From Nannochloropsis oceanica (lineage: Eukaryota; Sar; Eustigmatophyceae; Eustigmatales; Monodopsidaceae): a stretch of DNA of 64,000 bases. This document shows, in pieces, positions 60,216-64,000 of the stretch. Made by a program: the position numbers and the translations under genes. The stretch covers positions 62,001 through 126,000 of the forward strand of contig CP038126.1 of assembly GCA_004519485.1 (NCBI GenBank), given 5' to 3'. A model generated the notes under the pieces. The model was not told where the DNA came from, made no database searches, and worked only from the letters and a program-made list of their open reading frames with translations. Each line of letters opens with the position of its first letter. The stretch's first letter is position 1.

Positions 60216-62664
60216 ATGTCGTGGCAGCACATCGTCCACATCCCGCTGCCCTTGCCACGGCAGATTCAAGAATTGCAAGGTCAGGAGGAAGAGGGCGAGG
60301 AGGAAGTAGACAGCGCCAGTGATTTTGAGGATGCCCTGGAGGAAGAAAAGGAGGAGGAGGATGAGGATGACGAGGGGAATGAGGAAGGGAATAGGGCAGG
60401 TTGCCTGATTTCTCCCACAGTCCCTTCATCCCGAGGGCGCTTCCTGGACGGCTGTATTGGAAGTAATCTGCGAGGTCGGGGAAGGGGAGGTAGAGGAGGA
60501 GGGATGGGAAGGGGCTTCCCCCTCACTAGCAGCAGCGGCAACAGCAGCGTAGTCCCTCCCCCTCTCTTCTCTCACCAGGGAAATAGCACTCATTTAGTGA
60601 CCACAAAAGGGCGGGGTGTGAGCTTTGAGATGCTTGAGCCTGACTTTCATGATTTATCGAGGAAGAGTTCGTTATCTGTTGCGGTGGTAAACGTGATCGC
60701 GACTGTCGTTGGTAAGGGGAGAGGAGAGAGGGGGGGAAGGGAAAGAGCTTAGTAGTCGTAAAGATGACAGTACGTGACATGATGTCGACATTACCCCCCC
60801 CTCCCCTTCAGGTGGCGGCACTCTGTCCATCCCCTACGCCTTCATGCAGTGCGGCTGGGCGCTGGGCACCTTCCTCCTCTTGACCGCCTGCCTTTCTTGC
60901 AATTTCGCGCTCTACATCCTTGTCTCCTGCTCGAGGAGGACGGGAAAGAGGAGCTACCAAGCCATTGCACGCCACTGCTTTGGTGCGTCCTCATTCCCTC
61001 CCTCCCTTCCTCCCTCCCTCCCTTCCTCCGTCGTGCTTGCTCGTTTCTCCTTTTCTTTGAAATGTTCATCTCCTCCCCTTCTACTTCCCCTCCTCCGTCA
61101 GGCCCCAAGGTAGAGATGGCCATCCTTGGCCTCCTCATCCTCTTCCTCTTCCTCGTCCTTATGGCCTTCATGCTGCTTGTCCGAGACACCGCCACTGATC
61201 TAGGTAGGCCCTTCTTGAACCGCTCCCTCCCTCCCGTCCTCCCCTCCTCCCTCGTTCTCGTATTTGTCCTCGTCCTCATGGCCTCCATGCTGCTCGTTTG
61301 CGATACAGCCATAGACCAGGGAGAAAGGGAGGGAGGTAAGGAAGAAAAAAAGACGAGGATAATCTCAGTTATTCCATCCCTCCTTCCCTTCCTCCCCCCC
61401 TCCCTTCCCCCCAGTCGAGTTCCTTACAGGCGCGCGTCTCTCCGCGATCCACTCCCACTACATCCTGGCGGCCACCCTCTGGCTCGTATTCCCCCTCTGC
61501 TTGTGCCGCTCCCTGCACGCTCTCCGCCACAGCTGCTACCTGCAGCTGGCTTCAGGTACACCCTATGGAAGGCAGAAAGGAACCTTCCCTCTCTCCCTCT
61601 CTCCCTTCCTTCCTCCCTCCCTCCCTCCTTTCCTCCCACCTCCCTTTTTCTCCCTCCTTTCTGGTGGTGTGCCTGTCCATAAACTCCCACCTCTCTTCCT
61701 CCCATCCTCCCTCCCTCCCTCCCTCCCTCTTCTCACCCTCTGCATCCATTTTCTGCAACATTAGAGACCCACTCCTCTCCCCCCTCTTCCCTCCCTCCCT
61801 TCCCCCCGCCCTAGTCCTCCTCCTCACCTTCTTCGTCATCGCCCGTTCTCTCCAGGTCAATCCCTCCTCCTCCCCTTCCTCCCCCTCCTTCTCCCCCTCC
61901 CGCCTCTCCTCCCTGCGGGCCTTCCCCCTGCACTGGACCGACGCCCTCACGGCGTGGCCCATCTTCGTGCTGGCGAACATGTGGTAGGGAGGGAGGGAGG
62001 GAGGGAGGGAGAGAGGGATCGGAGTGTGGCACTGTCGCCACTTGGGGCTTCAGCTGGACTCTCTTTGCTTTCGTAATTCTGACTCCTCCCTCCCTCCCCC
62101 CCTCCCTCCCTCCCTCCCTCTCCTAGCACGTTCAATATTCTCCCTGTTCATGCCTCTCTGGTGGACCCCACCCGAGCGAGACTTAAGAAGGTAAGGCCGG
62201 GAGGTAGGGAGGAAGAGAAGGGTGGAAAAAAGGGAGAAATGCCATATTTTCCTCCCCTCCCGCCCTCCTTCCCTCCCCCCCCCCTCAGGTCATCGGGACC
62301 TCGGCGGCCTGCACCTTCCTCCTCTACCTCGCGCTCGGACTGAGCGGGTACATGTACGCGCTCGAAGAGACGAAGGCAGGTGTAATCTTCCTGCCCTCCC
62401 TCCCTCCCTCCCTCCTGGTGTACTGTGCTGCCCCTCTGGTCCGTCTTCGGGCGAGGAACCTCACTCACTTTCCATCCTTCTTTCCCTCCCTCCCTCCCTC
62501 CCTCCCTCAGGACGATATTCTCAACAACTTCCCCTCCTCGGACGGGCTGATCTTCCTGGGCCGCTTCGGGCTGGGGGCCACGCTCTTTTTCTCCTTGCCC
62601 ATCTTGCTGCTGCCCATGCGAGAGGTTGGGCGGGGAGGGAGAGAGGGAGGGGAGGCGCGCGCGC

Positions 62665-62734
<70 letters not shown>

Positions 62735-64000
62735 CAGCCTCTCAATCAGAAGTGGGACTGTATCTACATCGTCTTAATGTTCCTGTCTCTATGATCCCCC
62801 TCCCTCCCCCCCTCCCTCCCTCCCTTCCTCCCTGCCAGGTCACGATCGAGCTACTTGGGAAGCTGTACCGTTGGACGCAAGGCAAGAAACGGAGAAGCGC
62901 CAACAGCAGCAACAGCAGCAGCAACATCAGCACCAGCAATCAAATAGGAGGTGGAAGTGGAGGAAGGGAGGGAGGGAAGGCGGGCGGCACACCTCGTCCG
63001 GTGGTCGTCGCCGTGGGGAATGAAAGTGGGGAGAAGGAGGGAGGGAGGAAGGAGGAGGAGGAGGGAGAGAGGCAGCCATTGTTGAATAATGGGTGAGTGC
63101 GATTGGAGGGAGGGAGGTGGAGAGGGAGGGACATAGAAGTGTGTAAGCAATGAGCACTCACTTCGAGCTGTCCTTCCAAACTCCCTTCCTTCTTTCCTCC
63201 CTGCAGTCAAGACAGGAAAGATCCTGTCTTCTACGATGCCCGTAACGCCTGCACCCTCTCCCCCCCCCATTCCTTCCTCCCTCCCTCCCTCCCTCCCTCA
63301 ACCGCCATCGCCGAGAGGCAGACGGACGGCCAACCCCTTTTCTCCGTTCCATCCTCCCAACCTCCTTCCCTACTGCCTTCCTTCCCTGCCATGGATGATT
63401 ATGAATTGAGCTCGGCATCGATCGAAAGGGCGGAGGCGCTGCAGGTAGGGAAAGAGGAAGGGGGAAAGGAGAAGAAGGAGGGATGACAAGAGCAATAGAG
63501 GAAAATGACGTAACACACATTTGTTGATGCTTCCTCGCCCTCTCCCTCCGTCGCTCCCTTCCCAGGCCCTCAGGCACTTTCTGGTGACGCTCTTCCTCCT
63601 CATAGGCGGATATCGGGCCGCCATGTCCGCGCCCGGGATCTCGGTAAGGGGGGGGTAAGACCAAACGGACAGACAGGAGAAGAAGGGGGCAAACCGGGCT
63701 TGATTCGATTGATTGGTTTATTGTCTTGTTCAATTTAAATTGATTTCCCCCGATTTGGTCGGTCTCGCGTCTCTCACTTTTCTCTCATTATCCCGGCACG
63801 ACGGCGACATGTGTGCAGTTGCTCACCCACTCATTCGCCCACCTTTTATTTATACAACGCGTGCGCTTCCGCCGCGAACGAATCCATTAAACAGTTTATT
63901 TGGAGCCTGTGCGGCTCGAGTATGGGATTTTTGCTTTGCCTGACCCTGCCGTGCGCCTTCTATCTCAAGGTACGAATGGGAAGTGGGGGGGCAGATCGGA
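60216..64000 (+). CDS. AAAP-family amino-acid transporter (SLC38/AVT-like), 3' end outside window
   Basis: Exons: 60216-60711, 60812-60982, 61102-61203 (alternative end 61335), 61415-61555, ~61815-61983, 62127-62190, 62289-62375, 62511-62624, 62839-63092, 63207-63444, 63566-63643 and 63895-63969; the gene continues past the window. A long acidic cytosolic N-terminus precedes the first TM (SLSVAVVNVIATVVGGGTLS, IPYAFMQCGWALG), the typical AAAP opening with the helix-breaking G-G-T/G-I-L-like motif. Further TMs include LWLVFPLCLCRSL, AWPIFVLANMC, FLLYLALGLSGYMYALEET and FLGRFGLGATLFFSLPILLL. A hydrophilic insert of about 160 residues sits between later TMs. AAAP carriers move amino acids by H+ or Na+ coupling across plasma or vacuolar membranes; the substrate cannot be read from sequence. 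Confidence 0.85.
61231..61335 (+). other. Duplicated, in-frame TM-coding segment after transporter exon 3
   Basis: Directly after the exon-3 donor (GTAGGC at 61204) lies a second copy of the exon's end: VLVLMASMLLVCDTAIDQG against FLVLMAFMLLVRDTATDLG. The stretch between is open in the same frame, and a strong donor, GTAAGG, follows at 61336 in the same phase as the first. Use of the second donor would add 44 residues including an extra hydrophobic segment. Confidence 0.65.
62667..62731. repeat. (GA)n microsatellite in transporter intron 8
   Basis: About 30 GA units after a GGGA-rich intron start; intronic by splice signals (donor at 62625, acceptor before 62839). Confidence 0.9.

Overview
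The window is nuclear DNA of a eukaryote with short introns (GT-AG, roughly 50-350 nt) in most genes. It most likely comes from a photosynthetic stramenopile, possibly a eustigmatophyte of the Nannochloropsis/Microchloropsis type. Three observations point that way: secreted proteins built from Ala-Pro-Thr repeats, which are common in heterokonts; a small membrane protein whose signal peptide ends Ala-Leu-Ala followed directly by Phe, the hallmark of heterokont plastid targeting; and dense TCCC/GGGA microsatellites in introns. The species name is inference; no organelle or rRNA marker is present.

Layout. 1-1554: 3' part of a Gln-rich protein gene. 2.6-3.4 kb: an interspersed repeat with flanking direct repeats. 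3.97-7.0 kb: mitochondrial ribosomal protein L11, then a UPF0489 (C5orf22-like) gene, both +. 7.7-14.8 kb: a ~3 kb tandem segmental duplication, each unit carrying one secreted APT-repeat gene. 15.4-16.4 kb: an ankyrin-repeat gene (-). 17.2-18.0 kb: a 5'-truncated ADCK/ABC1-kinase pseudogene. 18.4-25 kb: purine microsatellite, another repeat copy, a frameshifted unknown ORF abutting a truncated third APT-repeat copy, and gene-poor DNA. 25.1-30.4 kb: MSH2 in 14 exons. 30.9-33.8 kb: a leucine-rich-repeat gene (-). 34.2-35.6 kb: a six-exon gene of unknown function (-). 37.3-38.1 kb: the small plastid-type protein. 38.6-45.4 kb: a membrane-anchored M14 metallocarboxypeptidase in 19 exons (-), divergent from UPF3 (45.8-49.1 kb, +). 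49.7-50.8 kb: a Cys-rich secreted-type gene (-). 51-54 kb: repeat-rich DNA with a decayed CENP-B-type transposase. 54.8-56.9 kb: a RING/TRAF-zinc-finger protein. 57.3-59.6 kb: two unknown genes (-). 60.2 kb to the end: an AAAP-family amino-acid transporter running off the window.

Most genes are ordinary housekeeping functions (mitochondrial translation, mismatch repair, nonsense-mediated decay, ubiquitin signalling, transport) and do not form an operon or pathway. The most unusual features lie in gene architecture. Many introns start with GGGA-type and end with TCCC-type repeats, so their two ends are complementary. Two genes contain a second, diverged copy of part of an exon inside the following intron; in the transporter this copy is in frame and followed by a good alternative donor. 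One splice acceptor tract is a (CA)n array of more than 60 units. Exon boundaries below were read by eye from splice consensus and reading-frame continuity and have not been tested against transcripts.
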